Source: Parvibaculum sp963696585
GTDB lineage: Bacteria > Pseudomonadota > Alphaproteobacteria > Parvibaculales > Parvibaculaceae
Assembly (NCBI GenBank): GCA_963696585.1
Contig: CAVOKW010000024.1
Span: 1 to 35,880 of the forward strand
DNA: 35,880 bases
Direction: 5' to 3'
The position numbers and the translations under genes are program-made. The notes beneath the pieces are model-generated. The model searched no databases. It was not told the DNA's origin and saw only the letters and a list, made by a program, of their open reading frames with translations. Shown here piece after piece: positions 8,476-16,540 of the stretch. The first letter of the stretch is position 1; every line of letters starts with the position of its first letter.

Positions 8476-8505
8476 TGATCCGTTGCGGCAATGGCGGCGT
8501 AATGA
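8476..8505 (+). promoter_or_regulatory. Candidate RpoE-dependent promoter of the FAD oxidoreductase/DUF1365 operon
   Basis: TGATCC (8476-8481), an 18-base spacer and TAATGA (8500-8505) lie about 32 nt before the ATG at 8538. The -35 hexamer and the spacer length are identical to those of the divergent candidate promoter for rpoE. This supports a shared recognition by the sigma factor encoded next door. Confidence 0.55.
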
Positions 8506-8537
8506 AGCGGTAAGTTCCATTACCACAAGAGGCATTC

Positions 8538-9926
8538 ATGGCTCCCTTCGATGACAGCGCCCGGCCACTATCGGAGACGCGCCATGCCGGATCGTCGCGA
8601 TTAAAGATTGCCGTGATCGGAACGGGCATATCGGGGCTCTCGACCGCATGGCTTCTGTCGCAGCGCCATGATGTCACGATTTTCGAGCAGGCGGATCGTC
8701 TGGGCGGACATTCCAATACGCTTGAGGTGACCTGCCCCGAGGGTGTCGTTCCGGTCGATACGGGCTTTATTGTTTATAACGAGAAGAATTATCCCAATCT
8801 GACGGCCCTGTTTGAAACGCTGGATGTGGCCAGTGACGCCAGCGACATGTCCTTTGCCGCTTCGCTCGATATGGGAGCCGGCAAGCGCTTTGAATATTCG
8901 GGCTCGGGCTTGAATGGTCTGTTTGCTGATCGATTGAACCTTATTCGGCCGCGTATGTGGAAAATGCTCACCGATGTTGTGCGCCTCTATCGCGGCGCTG
9001 ACGGCCTGTTGAAAGAAGAGGGGCTGGATACCAAGCCGCTCGGCTTATTCCTGCGTGAGCAGGGTTATTCGGCCGCCTTGCGTGACGACCATCTGCTGCC
9101 GATGTGCGCGGCCATCTGGTCATTGCCGATCGAGCGGATCGAAGAGTTTCCGGCACTCGCCTTTTTGCGCTTCTTCGATAATCACGGGTTGATGCGGCTG
9201 AGCGGGCGACCGGCCTGGCGCACAGTGGCGGGCGGATCGCGTGAATATGTGCAAAAGCTGGCCGCCGCCTTCAAGGGGCGCATTTGTCTCAAGGCCCGGA
9301 TCGTCGAGGTCAATCGCCATGCAACAGGTGTGACCCTTCGTGAGGCAGGCGGCCCTGTGACGACATTTGATCATGTGGTCATCGCTTCGCATAGCGATGA
9401 GGCGCTGCACTTGCTTGGTGATGCGGATGCGCGCGAAACACGGATTCTCTCGGCACTGCCATATCAACGAAACATTGCCTGGCTTCATTCCGATCCTGCC
9501 TTCATGCCGCAGAAGAAGCGGGCCTGGTCGAGCTGGAACTATATGGGTGGTGGTGCGGGTGCACCGGTTTGCGTGACGTACTGGATGAACAGACTGCAAA
9601 ACCTCAAGACCGCCCGTCAGATTTTTGTGACGCTCAATCCGACGCATGAACCGGATGCAAGCCGCGTGGTTGCACGCATTGAGTATGACCATCCGATTTT
9701 TGATGCTGGTGCCATCGCCGCGCAGCGTCAGCTCTGGCAGTTGCAAGGGCAGCGCCGCACATGGTTTTGCGGCGCCTATTTTGGCTCCGGTTTCCATGAA
9801 GACGGGTTGCAAGCGGGACTTGCTGTTGCTGAGCAACTGGGTGGCCTGTCGCGCCCCTGGCAGGTTGTCGGCATGTCAGACCGCATTCATGTCCAACACG
9901 CGATGCCGCTGGAGGCGGTCGCCTGA
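8538..9926 (+). CDS. FAD/NAD-binding amine-oxidase-type oxidoreductase
   Basis: This 462-residue flavoprotein has the Rossmann dinucleotide-binding motif IAVIGTGISGLSTAWLL near residues 24-40, followed by the FAD ribose-binding Glu (IFEQADRLGGHSNT). The rest fits the NAD(P)/FAD-dependent oxidoreductase (COG2907) family: PVDTGFIVYNEKNYPNL, DHVVIASHSDEALHLL and a C-terminal FCGAYFGSGFHEDGLQAG block. Relatives in alphaproteobacteria sit with DUF1365 and often with a cyclopropane-fatty-acid-synthase-like methyltransferase, in operons controlled by RpoE/ChrR, and are linked to modification of unsaturated membrane lipids. The ATG has AAGAGG 7 nt upstream. The stop shares one base with the next start (TGATG). 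The methyltransferase partner is absent here. Confidence 0.9.
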   Translation: MAPFDDSARPLSETRHAGSSRLKIAVIGTGISGLSTAWLLSQRHDVTIFEQADRLGGHSNTLEVTCPEGVVPVDTGFIVYNEKNYPNLTALFETLDVASDASDMSFAASLDMGAGKRFEYSGSGLNGLFADRLNLIRPRMWKMLTDVVRLYRGADGLLKEEGLDTKPLGLFLREQGYSAALRDDHLLPMCAAIWSLPIERIEEFPALAFLRFFDNHGLMRLSGRPAWRTVAGGSREYVQKLAAAFKGRICLKARIVEVNRHATGVTLREAGGPVTTFDHVVIASHSDEALHLLGDADARETRILSALPYQRNIAWLHSDPAFMPQKKRAWSSWNYMGGGAGAPVCVTYWMNRLQNLKTARQIFVTLNPTHEPDASRVVARIEYDHPIFDAGAIAAQRQLWQLQGQRRTWFCGAYFGSGFHEDGLQAGLAVAEQLGGLSRPWQVVGMSDRIHVQHAMPLEAVA

Positions 9927-10747
9927 TGTCCGTCGCCGCGCAGCTCTATTTTGGCAAAGTGTTTCATCGCAGGTTGCGACCGAAGCGCCATGAGCTTTCC
10001 TATCGTGTATTTTACATGCTTATCGATATTGACCACGTGTCAGAGATCGCAACGCGTCATCGCTTCTTTGCCTATAACCGATTTGGGCTTTTCAGTTTTT
10101 ATGACCGTGATCATGGGCCCTCGATTGATCGCCCGTTAAGACCTTGGGTTGAGGCGCAATTGGCCCGTGCTGGCATTTTGCCCGGTGGTGGCGGCCATAT
10201 CGACCTTCTGACATTTCCGCGTGTGCTTGGTTTCGTGTTTGTGCCCTTGAGCATTTATTATTGTCATGATCAAGCGGGCGATCTTGCGGCGGTCATTTAT
10301 GAGGTCAACAACACGTTTGGAGACAGGCACAGCTATCTCATCCCGGTCCGCAATAAAAGCAAGCGCCGCCATGTGCATGAATGCGACAAGGCATTTTTTG
10401 TTTCGCCCTTCGTTCCGGTCAAGGGGCGCTATCATTTCAAGCTCACACAACCCGAGGCGCAACTTTCGGTTGTCATTCGCGAGAGTGATGAGTCCGGCGC
10501 CCTGCTGACAGCGGCATTTACGGGTGAAAGACATGATTTTTCCGACAAGTCCCTCCTTCTGGCCTTCGTGAAGTATCCCTTGATGACGCTCAAGATCGTG
10601 GTGGCCATTCATTGGGAGGCGGCTCTTCTCTTCCGTAAGGGGTTGGGGCTCATCGCTCGTTCCGCCGCGCCCTCAAGCCCTGTGAGTATTCAAGCCAGGC
10701 CAGATCAGACGTCCCTGAATGGGACGAAATCCCGGCTTTCTGCGTAA
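9926..10747 (+). CDS. DUF1365 family protein
   Basis: This 273-residue protein belongs to DUF1365: LYFGKVFHRRLRPKRHELSYRVFYMLIDID at the start (a family signature, here split by eye into FGKVFHRRLRPKRH and SYRVFYMLIDID), then LLTFPRVLGFVFVPLSIYYC, YEVNNTFGDRHSYLI and a late KYPLMTLKIVVAIHWEAALL. The biochemical role is not firmly known. The consistent partnership with the upstream flavoprotein suggests joint work on acyl chains of membrane lipids. The start codon overlaps the upstream stop by one base, so the pair is a coupled two-gene unit. Confidence 0.9.
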   Translation: MSVAAQLYFGKVFHRRLRPKRHELSYRVFYMLIDIDHVSEIATRHRFFAYNRFGLFSFYDRDHGPSIDRPLRPWVEAQLARAGILPGGGGHIDLLTFPRVLGFVFVPLSIYYCHDQAGDLAAVIYEVNNTFGDRHSYLIPVRNKSKRRHVHECDKAFFVSPFVPVKGRYHFKLTQPEAQLSVVIRESDESGALLTAAFTGERHDFSDKSLLLAFVKYPLMTLKIVVAIHWEAALLFRKGLGLIARSAAPSSPVSIQARPDQTSLNGTKSRLSA

Positions 10748-10828
10748 CTGAAAATTAGTCTGCCTATGGCAGCTTGCAAGGCATAGTTCCCTGGCTCAGT
10801 CATTTGGTGGCTGATCCTGTCGCCAAGA

Positions 10829-13039
10829 ATGCGGGTTGTGATGGAGCGGGCAGTTCTGGAGCAGGACACAGAAGGTGTCGGCTCGAACGAGTACAGTGCG
10901 GAAAACGTGCCTTTGTCATCAGGCGCGCATGACGCCCTTGCGTCCATGGGCATCTTTAACCAAATCCGAAAGTGGTCGCAGCCTGCCATGCAGGTGCGCG
11001 GGAAACTTGTGCTTGTTCTCACCTTTGTTGGTGCTGTTCTTCTGGCCATTTGCGGGGGCCTGACAGTTCTGGATTTCGGGCGCCATCTCTCCAGCCATTC
11101 TCAAGAGCGCGCCGAAATGGTGGCACTCATCATGCGCAATGCCGTGCTCGCGGGGGAGAGTGAGGATGGGTTGGATCAGATCATTCGGGCCACCGCCGGT
11201 GCGGCGGGAGTCCAATCCATTGCGCTTGCCGATGCCCAGGGCCAGGTGATCGCCGCCAATCATGAGGATTGGCGCGGCATCACCCTGCAACAGTTAAGCG
11301 CAAGCCAAAAGATATATTCGTTGGACGCGGCGCGTCAGTCGAGCACGAGCCTGATTTATGCCTATGACGCGCCCGTTGCATATGAAGCAATTATTCTCGA
11401 TCAGGAAGGGCATCGTGCAGGCCAGGTTCTGGTCTGGCTTGATATGCGGGCTGAGGCTGAAGAACTCGCCGAGGCGGCCTGGCGCCTCATGGTGTGGCTG
11501 ACAGTCGGGGTCATTCTGAGCATCCTTATCATCTCCCTCATTTTGCACAGAATATTTGTTGCCCCGATCGAATCGCTTTGGCGGTTTGCAAGAACACGCT
11601 CGTGCCGTTCGGGTCCGCCCATGATACAAGATGAGATTGCCGATATCGGGAATGTGCTGACTGAGTCAATCGCGGCCACCTGTGAGCGCGATATGGCGCT
11701 GGCAGATCTTGCCATGCGCGACAGCCTGACAGGACTTGGCAATCGCAGCTATTTCAAGGACAAACTGGCTGAGGCGATTGATCGGGCGGGTGAGCGCGGT
11801 GAAACGCTTGCCGTTCTGGTGCTCAATCTCAACCAGTTCAAGGATGTGAACGATACGCTCGGGCATGATTCAGGCGATCATGTGCTCAAGCGCACGGCTG
11901 ACATCCTGAAAAATTGTTGTGGCGAAAATGATGTCGTGGCGCGCGTCAGCGGCGACGAGTTCGGCATTCTGCTCGACAATCTGTCAGGGGCCGACGAAGC
12001 CATAGATTATGCCAACCGGTTCATTCGTGCCGTTGGCGTACCCTGCCGGATCGGACCTCATGAACTGCATCTCAATAGTTGCATTGGCATTACGCTCTTT
12101 CCGCAAGATGGGCGTGACAAGGATGTGCTGGTCAAGAACGCGGATCTGGCGCTGTTGCGGGCCAAATATGAAGGCGCTGGCTCCTGTTCGCTCTATCGCC
12201 ATGAATTGCATTTGCGTTCGATAGAGCGCAGTTCGATTGAGCGTGATTTGCGCCATGCCATTTCGCGCGGACAGCTTGAACTCTATTATCAGCCCAAGCT
12301 GAGTGTGGCCACGGGCAGCATAACAGGCGTTGAGGCGCTGATCCGCTGGTATCATCCGGAGCGCGGTTACATCTCACCGGCGGTCTTTATACCTGTGGCG
12401 GAGCGTTGTGGCATAATCGCTGAATTGACGCGCTGGGTGCTGGATGAAGCATGCCGTCAAAATCGGGAGTGGCAGGTCAAGGGGCTTCCCAGGATAAGCG
12501 TTGCCGTCAATGTGTCGGCTGTGGATTTGCGCCGCCCTGATTTGACAGACGCAATTGCCAATTTGCTGGTGCGGCGTGGATTGTCGCCCCAATATCTGGA
12601 ACTTGAAGTCACTGAGAGCATGGTGATGCGCGATGTGGATCTGGTGATCGGCACCTTGCGCCGCCTGCGCGGATTGGGTATCGGTATCAGCATTGATGAT
12701 TTCGGAACGGGTTACTCTTCACTTGCCTATCTCAAGCGCTTCCCTGTCAAGCGGTTGAAGATTGATCGCAGCTTCGTCAGCGATATTGCCAACAAGCGGG
12801 GCGGGCAGGTCATTCCCAAAGTCATTATTGACCTGGCACATGCACTTGGCATTCATGTCGTGGCGGAAGGCGTTGAAACAGCCTTGCAACTCGACATGTT
12901 GCGTACGCTTGGCTGCGATGAGGCGCAGGGCTTTCTGCTCGGTCGGCCTATGCCTGCCAGCGAGTTCGAGCTGTTCCTCGCCCATACGCCGCCGGTGGCA
13001 GGCGACGGGGCCGAGAAGCGTCGCATCTCGGTCGCCTGA
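10829..13039 (+). CDS. Membrane GGDEF-EAL protein with CHASE8-like sensor
   Basis: This 736-residue c-di-GMP enzyme has a membrane helix at about 58-80, an extracytoplasmic region resembling CHASE8 (about 85-205), a second helix at about 218-240, a short linker, a GGDEF domain (about 295-455) and an EAL domain (about 465-720). The GGDEF signature reads SGDEF (374-378), a variant that is often active. The inhibitory I-site RxxD five residues before it is GEND, so product inhibition is probably lost. The EAL side looks complete: EALIRW, NVSAVDL, LELEVTES, DDFGTGYSSL, KIDRSFV, AEGVET and QGFLLGRPM. Phosphodiesterase activity is therefore likely, with cyclase activity possible. The start is uncertain: this ATG has a weak ribosome site, and Met40 (MGIFNQIRKW, at 10946), just before the first helix, is the main alternative. 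Confidence 0.92.
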   Translation: MRVVMERAVLEQDTEGVGSNEYSAENVPLSSGAHDALASMGIFNQIRKWSQPAMQVRGKLVLVLTFVGAVLLAICGGLTVLDFGRHLSSHSQERAEMVALIMRNAVLAGESEDGLDQIIRATAGAAGVQSIALADAQGQVIAANHEDWRGITLQQLSASQKIYSLDAARQSSTSLIYAYDAPVAYEAIILDQEGHRAGQVLVWLDMRAEAEELAEAAWRLMVWLTVGVILSILIISLILHRIFVAPIESLWRFARTRSCRSGPPMIQDEIADIGNVLTESIAATCERDMALADLAMRDSLTGLGNRSYFKDKLAEAIDRAGERGETLAVLVLNLNQFKDVNDTLGHDSGDHVLKRTADILKNCCGENDVVARVSGDEFGILLDNLSGADEAIDYANRFIRAVGVPCRIGPHELHLNSCIGITLFPQDGRDKDVLVKNADLALLRAKYEGAGSCSLYRHELHLRSIERSSIERDLRHAISRGQLELYYQPKLSVATGSITGVEALIRWYHPERGYISPAVFIPVAERCGIIAELTRWVLDEACRQNREWQVKGLPRISVAVNVSAVDLRRPDLTDAIANLLVRRGLSPQYLELEVTESMVMRDVDLVIGTLRRLRGLGIGISIDDFGTGYSSLAYLKRFPVKRLKIDRSFVSDIANKRGGQVIPKVIIDLAHALGIHVVAEGVETALQLDMLRTLGCDEAQGFLLGRPMPASEFELFLAHTPPVAGDGAEKRRISVA

Positions 13040-13259
13040 GCTTTTCATCTCACGTGACGCAAAAGAGGCTTCGGTGTGATGCGAGGCGCTTTACCTGCCA
13101 GTGCTTGACGCGACACTCCTGCCAAAGCGGGTGCGGCTGGAAGCGGCACAGATTCAAGGGTGGCGCATAAGGAAGGCCTGATTCTTCATTTCTCTCATTG
13201 TTTCCTTGAGGGGTCATGGCACATATAGGCGCCTGATCCATCAACCAATGAGATCCCTC

Positions 13260-13532
13260 ATGCCAACCTATCTTGGCTATATCGCCGCACTGCTGACGAC
13301 ATTTGCCTTTCTCCCCCAGGCCATAAAGACCATCCGCACGCGCGATACGTCAGGCTTGTCGTTCACCATGTATGCCTGCCTCACGGTCGGGATCGTCCTG
13401 TGGTTCTTCTATGGCTATCTGATCGGGGATGGTGCGTTGATCCTGGCGAATGGCGTGACGTTTCTCTTCGCCTTGCCTGTGCTTGTCATTACCGCGATGA
13501 ACAGCATTTCCGGTCGGGACGGCGACGAATAA
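13260..13532 (+). CDS. SemiSWEET-type PQ-loop sugar transporter
   Basis: This 90-residue protein has three hydrophobic segments (about 4-24, 38-58, 62-83), the exact build of bacterial SemiSWEETs, which dimerise to facilitate sugar movement. The PQ motif is in TTFAFLPQAIKTIRTRDTSG, followed by the second-helix block MYACLTVGIVLWFFYGY and the conserved Asn of LANGVTF. The ATG at 13260 was chosen because it gives the family length and has GAG about 10 nt upstream. An ATG 12 nt earlier and a TTG at 13206 are weaker options. The substrate cannot be read from the sequence. Confidence 0.88.
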   Translation: MPTYLGYIAALLTTFAFLPQAIKTIRTRDTSGLSFTMYACLTVGIVLWFFYGYLIGDGALILANGVTFLFALPVLVITAMNSISGRDGDE

Positions 13533-13775
13533 TTCCAGTTGGCGCTTGCGTCCGATGCAACGGGCCGATGTGCAATCGGCCGGCTATTCCAACCACATGC
13601 CGGGCTATACGCCAGATGCGTTCGCCCTGACATTGCGCCATATCGCAGTGGGGCAGACTGATGTTGTGCGCTGCTTGTTACGGGGCGTGTGGGTCTCGAC
13701 GAGGTCAAGACATCCTTTGCCGCGCGGGCCAATCCGGAAATGCACGCCAGGATTCTCGTCGAACCCTGGCGCTGA
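13532..13775 (+). pseudogene. Decayed 3' remnant of a zinc-type alcohol dehydrogenase gene
   Basis: Three consecutive short stretches in three different frames line up with the C terminus of a family of Zn-dependent alcohol dehydrogenases: first IPVGACV (from 13532), then GYTPDAFALTLRHIAVGQ with TDVV after it (in the frame of 13546), then LVTGRVGLDEV followed by FAARANPEMHARILVEPW and a TGA at 13773-13775. In intact relatives these segments run as ...VGACV..., YTPEEFAxTLRxIAxG..., xTGRVGLDxV...PExHAKILVEP. At least two frameshifts, and probably a deletion, separate them. No 5' part exists, because the SemiSWEET gene ends at 13532. The assignment comes from remembered family patterns, not a search. 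The fragment ends one base before the stop of the convergent GST gene. Confidence 0.45.
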
Positions 13776-13776
13776 G

Positions 13777-14373
13777 TCAGGCAGCCGTATCGGCAAAGGA
13801 AGGGCGCGCGATGATTTCGGCAAAACGCGCGGCAAGTTTTGGACGTCCCTCACGCCAGTTCATGTCAGCATGGCGCAGATCGAGATAGGAAAGGGCGCAG
13901 GCCACGGCGATGCCACCGACATCAAGGGGAGCCTCAAGACTGGCCTCTTCGGTTTCCAGCAGGTCGAGGGCTCGCGTGATTGCGCGCCGCCAACGATCCA
14001 TCCACATGCCGGATTTCTCGCCTTCCGGACGTGTGCGTTCAAACACCATGGAGACGGCGGCATCGCAAATGCCATCGCCAATGGCTTCAAGCCGCATCGC
14101 GCGCCAGCGTTCATGATGCGCTGTGGGAATGAGATCCGGCCCTTCCAGCGTCACATTGAGATAATCGCATATGACAGGACTGTCGAAAACTGCCGTGCCA
14201 TCTCTCAGGATCAGGGCAGGCACTTTGCCCAGCGGATTGGCCGCATGCAGTTCCTGCGGGTCGGCCAGTGGCGAGGCCAGTTCTTCAGTGACCAGCGATG
14301 TCGCACCTTTTTCACGGATCAGAACGCGGACTTTTCGGGCATAAGGCGAGGCAGGCGAAATGAAGAGCTTCAT
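13777..14373 (-). CDS. Glutathione S-transferase family protein
   Basis: This 198-residue GST is of the YibF-like type: a thioredoxin-like N-terminal domain (MKLFISPASPYARKVRVLIRE, with the usual SPYxRKVR active-site loop), the cis-Pro/glutathione-binding segment GKVPALILRDG and DSPVICDYL (Ser of the SNAIL/TRAIL position). An all-helical C-terminal domain follows, with LEAIGDGICDAAV and VGGIAVACALSYLDLR. It probably conjugates or reduces small electrophiles with glutathione; the substrate is unknown. It is monocistronic, divergent from the SPFH gene (214 nt apart), and convergent with the dehydrogenase remnant. Confidence 0.9.
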   Translation of the reverse strand: MKLFISPASPYARKVRVLIREKGATSLVTEELASPLADPQELHAANPLGKVPALILRDGTAVFDSPVICDYLNVTLEGPDLIPTAHHERWRAMRLEAIGDGICDAAVSMVFERTRPEGEKSGMWMDRWRRAITRALDLLETEEASLEAPLDVGGIAVACALSYLDLRHADMNWREGRPKLAARFAEIIARPSFADTAA

Positions 14374-14588
14374 GGGTTGATGTCCGGTGTTCGGTCCTGG
14401 AATGGCGTGATATGACTATGCCACAAGTTTATGCGGCAATGCAGTGTGACGTCGATTTCCGGTGTTCTGATGAATTATTTTTGAAGGATGCCGGGGGCGG
14501 GTTGGGCTACACTGTTGGCCGGAATTGAAGCCGCGCCTGACTGTTGCGCCCCCGCAAAACAGCGCGCGACCAGAGAGGGAAAAGTCGC

Positions 14589-15572
14589 ATGTTCGAGGGA
14601 AGTGGCGTTTTTGTATATGTCCTGCTGGCGCTGGCCATCGTCATCATTTTTCGCGCCATCAAGGTGGTCCCGCAGGGCTATGTCTATACGGTCGAGCGCT
14701 TCGGTCGATACACCCATAGCCTGACGCCCGGTCTCGGCATCATCGTGCCATTCATCGATAACATCGGTAACAAGATGAACATGATGGAAACGGTGCTTGA
14801 TGTGCCGAGCCAGGAAGTCATCACGCGCGACAATGCCATGGTGACAGTTGACGGTGTGGTTTTCTATCAGGTGCTGGATGCGGCCAAGGCCTCTTATGAG
14901 GTCAATCAACTCACACTCGCCATCCTCAACCTGACCATGACGAATGTGCGTACGGTCATGGGCGGCATGGATCTCGATGAACTTTTGTCGCAACGCGACT
15001 CGATCAATGCGCGATTGCTCACGGTTGTTGACGAGGCGACCCATCCCTGGGGCGTCAAGGTGACACGCATCGAAATCAAGGATATTGCGCCGCCGCGCGA
15101 TATTGTGGACAGCATGGCGCGTCAGATGAAGGCGGAACGTGAAAAGCGCGCCTCGATTCTGGAAGCTGAGGGCCGCCGTCAGGCCGCCATTCTGGCAGCG
15201 GAGGGTCAAAAGCAGGCGGCGATTCTCGAAGCTGAAGGTCGGCGCGAAGCGGCCTATCGTGATGCCGAGGCGCGCGAACGGGAGGCGGAAGCCGAAGCCA
15301 AGGCGACAACGATGGTCAGTGAGGCCATCGCCAATGGCAATGTTCAGGCGGTGAACTATTTTATCGCCGGAAAATATGTCGAAGCGCTCAAGGAAATTGC
15401 CAGTGCGCCCAATCAGCGTGTGATCCTGATGCCGCTTGAAGCCTCAAGCATCATTGGGGCGCTTGGCGGCATAGGGGAATTGGCGCGCGAGGCCTTTGGG
15501 GGCGATGTCGGCAGGAGCGGCGCGCGCAATGGTGGCGCGGGCGGCTCCGTCCCGCGTGCGGGCGGAGAGTAA
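14589..15572 (+). CDS. SPFH/Band 7 membrane-scaffold protein (paraslipin/QmcA-like)
   Basis: This 327-residue protein has an N-terminal membrane anchor (residues 5-22), an SPFH domain beginning VVPQGYVYTVERFGRY (about 25-200), and a long Ala/Glu-rich coiled coil. The coiled coil contains three imperfect copies of an 11-residue unit of the form A-I-L-x-A-E-G-(R/Q)-(R/K)-(Q/E)-A (about 195-235). A hydrophobic C-terminal helix and a Gly/Arg-rich tail follow. Such proteins form large oligomeric rings at lipid microdomains and pair with NfeD proteins. The ATG has AGAGGG upstream at good spacing and begins just before the anchor; the frame is open 45 nt further upstream without a ribosome site. The NfeD gene starts 2 nt after the stop. 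Confidence 0.93.
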   Translation: MFEGSGVFVYVLLALAIVIIFRAIKVVPQGYVYTVERFGRYTHSLTPGLGIIVPFIDNIGNKMNMMETVLDVPSQEVITRDNAMVTVDGVVFYQVLDAAKASYEVNQLTLAILNLTMTNVRTVMGGMDLDELLSQRDSINARLLTVVDEATHPWGVKVTRIEIKDIAPPRDIVDSMARQMKAEREKRASILEAEGRRQAAILAAEGQKQAAILEAEGRREAAYRDAEAREREAEAEAKATTMVSEAIANGNVQAVNYFIAGKYVEALKEIASAPNQRVILMPLEASSIIGALGGIGELAREAFGGDVGRSGARNGGAGGSVPRAGGE

Positions 15573-15574
15573 CA

Positions 15575-16030
15575 ATGCCGGAGGATGCGTCATTCATGAG
15601 CATGATGGGTGAATGGGCATGGTGGATCGTCGCGGCAGTGCTTGGCATTCTCGAGTTGCTGGCGCCGGGTGTGTTTTTCATCTGGCTGGCCGCCGCCGCC
15701 ATGTCTGTTGGTGTTATCGTGCTTTTTCTGCCGCTTGCGGTCAGTTGGCAAATTGCCGTCTTTGCCATTCTTTCGGTCGTTTTTGTCTGGGCCGCGCGGC
15801 GCTATCTCGATCTTAATCCCATCATGAGCGATCACCCGAATCTCAATCAGCGGGGACGTGAATATATTGGCGACGTCTTCACGCTGGATCAGCCGATCGA
15901 GAATGGTCGGGGCCGACTGAAAATCGGCGATGGCTACTGGATGGCGCGCGGTACCGACGCGCCTGCGGGCGCGAAGGTTCGCGTATGCGATCTTGATGGC
16001 TCGGTCATGGTGGTCGAGGCAGTTGACTAG
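15575..16030 (+). CDS. NfeD-like membrane protein with OB-fold
   Basis: This 151-residue partner of the SPFH protein has two or three membrane helices between about residues 12 and 75 (WWIVAAVLGILELLAPGVFF is the typical first block, with ELLAPG conserved), then a soluble OB-fold with NQRGREYIGDVFTLDQPI, GDGYWMARG and DLDGSVMVVEAV. This is the short NfeD class without a ClpP-like protease domain. It acts with SPFH rings in membrane organisation. The ATG has GGAGAG 9 nt upstream. The TAG stop overlaps the TAG stop of the convergent gene in the bases CTAG. Confidence 0.92.
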   Translation: MPEDASFMSMMGEWAWWIVAAVLGILELLAPGVFFIWLAAAAMSVGVIVLFLPLAVSWQIAVFAILSVVFVWAARRYLDLNPIMSDHPNLNQRGREYIGDVFTLDQPIENGRGRLKIGDGYWMARGTDAPAGAKVRVCDLDGSVMVVEAVD

Positions 16031-16530
16031 TCGCGTTTGAAAAAATGCTTGAGAACGCGCATCAGGCTCGGGCTTAAGGTCGCGAGTACGCCGATCAACA
16101 TGGTGAGGGCAGGCATGCCGCTGCCGGACTGACCACGCACGAGGCTCAGAAGCCCCATGCTCAGGCGATCTAGTTCGCGCTCGATGGCAGAGGCGTCCGC
16201 TTTGACATGGTCGCGCGCATTCTCGATTGCCTGCGCCGCCAGTTGCATTTCAAGTTTGGCGGCGCGGCCTGGTGACTTGAAGGCGAAATAGAGCGCCAGC
16301 AGGCAGGCCAATGCCAAACCTCCAGCCATGATGAAGGCCGCGATCACAGGGCCATAGGTCTCTGTCAGGGCGTAAAATCCGCCGATACTGAACATCACAA
16401 GTGCTATGGCCGCCAGCACGAGTGACGCGCCAACGCAGAGCGTGCGTCGGATGAGACGTCGCGTCTCCAGTTCAATCCGCATCAATTCGGCGTCGGCGAG
16501 CTTGCGAAGGTTGGGTGTCGGGTCAAGCAT
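16027..16530 (-). CDS. YqjE-like (holin superfamily III) membrane protein
   Basis: This 167-residue protein has two strong membrane helices (about 32-52 and 58-82), then an amphipathic Ala/Glu-rich stretch and a third hydrophobic segment near the C terminus before a basic tail (HFFKRD). The helix-turn-helix hairpin and the DUF883 neighbour match the enterobacterial yqjD-yqjE arrangement, where YqjE is an uncharacterised membrane protein of the 'holin superfamily III' fold. I placed the start at the ATG of MLDPTPNL because GAGG lies 8 nt upstream. A GTG at 16557 would overlap the upstream gene. No lysis function is implied. Confidence 0.7.
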   Translation of the reverse strand: MLDPTPNLRKLADAELMRIELETRRLIRRTLCVGASLVLAAIALVMFSIGGFYALTETYGPVIAAFIMAGGLALACLLALYFAFKSPGRAAKLEMQLAAQAIENARDHVKADASAIERELDRLSMGLLSLVRGQSGSGMPALTMLIGVLATLSPSLMRVLKHFFKRD

Positions 16531-16540
16531 TTTGTGGGCC

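Noticed and set aside
10812..10840. Third RpoE-type promoter (TGATCC) before the GGDEF-EAL gene.
   Set aside because: No TAA-type -10 element at 18 bases, and the site is too close to the annotated start. The TGATCC at 13234 before the SemiSWEET gene fails likewise.
13045..13259. Possible RNA gene or terminator in the gap after the GGDEF-EAL gene.
   Set aside because: No strong hairpin with T tract, tRNA-like fold or conserved motif was seen in this stretch.
16027..16530. Phage holin suggesting a prophage remnant.
   Set aside because: The neighbour is DUF883 (YqjD-like), matching the housekeeping yqjD-yqjE pair, and no other phage genes are present.
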